Source: Adhaeribacter aerolatus (GTDB lineage: Bacteria > Bacteroidota > Bacteroidia > Cytophagales > Hymenobacteraceae). From it: a DNA stretch of 64,000 nt. A program made the position numbers and the translations under genes. Positions 63,740 to 64,000 of the stretch are shown here, in pieces. A model generated the notes under the pieces. The model was not told where the DNA came from. It was given only the letters and a program-made list of their open reading frames with translations, and searched no databases. How positions within the stretch are numbered: position 1 is the first letter of the stretch; every line of letters starts with the position of its first letter. The DNA lies in the NCBI RefSeq assembly GCF_007991635.1, contig NZ_BJYS01000001.1, positions 372,001 to 436,000 of the forward strand, given 5' to 3'.

Positions 63740-64000
63740 AGTACTAACTTTTAATTAAAAAAATAAGTGCCGGATTATTTAACTCAACAAATATGATGCT
63801 GAAAATATTCCTTTGGCGGCTATCTTTTCTTTTAATTGCTTAAATAGCTAAAAGGTATACCATTCTGCGTTAAATAAGTTTAATATTTTTAGGTAAAACC
63901 ACTAAATAATTTAAACATTCTGCCTTCACCTGGCAGTTAATTAATTTTACAAATAAAACCACCGTTTAACAAAGAAGATTTGTTGTACCTGAAAGGTTCG
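63740..64000. other. AT-rich end of the window
   Basis: No gene, hairpin or repeat recognised. The gene that ends or starts beyond the window cannot be seen. Confidence 0.5.

Overview
The window looks like a chromosomal segment of a Bacteroidota member, most likely Cytophagales/Hymenobacteraceae (an Adhaeribacter- or Hymenobacter-like genome; this is inference, no marker gene was compared). The signs are: C-terminal type IX secretion (T9SS) sorting domains with YPNP motifs, SprB-type repeats, DUF3857/transglutaminase proteins, -7 promoter elements of the Bacteroidota form TAnnTTTG, almost no Shine-Dalgarno sequences, several TTG starts, and moderate GC with AT-rich intergenic regions.

Layout. 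1-5 kb: molybdenum cofactor genes (moaA partial, moaD, moaE, a mobA-type fusion, moaC), interrupted by a PemK/MazF-type toxin-antitoxin pair and followed by an exported Nif3-like protein. 5.7-9.6 kb: tandem DUF3857 transglutaminase-fold proteins. 9.9-12.4 kb: mscL and a LytTR response regulator with its LytS-type kinase. 13-19 kb: an alpha/beta hydrolase, a DUF2339/DUF3999 membrane pair and a single-HKD phospholipase D-like protein. 19.6-21.7 kb: an AT-rich accessory patch with a HEPN-like protein and a left-handed beta-helix protein. 21.9-30.3 kb: housekeeping and accessory genes (oxidoreductase, EamA transporter, Crp-like regulator, DUF4197, a DUF433/DUF5615 toxin-antitoxin pair, a lipoprotein with a T9SS-like domain, an S41 peptidase). 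31-37 kb: ruvX-def, cyanophycinase, copper ATPase with a small HMA protein, and a metallo-beta-lactamase/rhodanese protein. 37.5-40.6 kb: proton-translocating transhydrogenase pntA-pntAB-pntB. 40.7-48.6 kb: arfB, a lipoprotein, MoxR, DUF486, a LuxR-type regulator and small secreted proteins. 49.5-52.5 kb: a large T9SS-exported subtilase. 52.8-54.8 kb: divergent hemA and hemJ. 55.4-60.9 kb: a two-component cluster (FixL-like tandem PAS kinase, receiver, receiver-kinase, receiver-Crp fusion) with a divergent UspA protein. 61-64 kb: a small protein gene and the sulfur operon rhodanese-cysH-epimerase.

The most interesting signal is at the right edge. Upstream of rhodanese-cysH, on the minus strand, lie in order a TAGCTTTG promoter element, a 33-codon reading frame with four consecutive cysteine codons, and an intrinsic terminator. 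The end of the small reading frame can pair (11 of 12 bases) with the 5' arm of the terminator. This is the arrangement expected for ribosome-mediated cysteine attenuation.

The next most interesting items are two MITE-like elements with nested palindromes (55052-55350 and 35424-35550), a kinase whose two PAS domains both keep the FixL haem-ligand and distal-pocket residues and which shares a cluster with a receiver-Crp fusion, and a mobA fusion whose MobB-like half has lost its Walker A motif. No rRNA, tRNA, CRISPR array, insertion sequence transposase or prophage was recognised.
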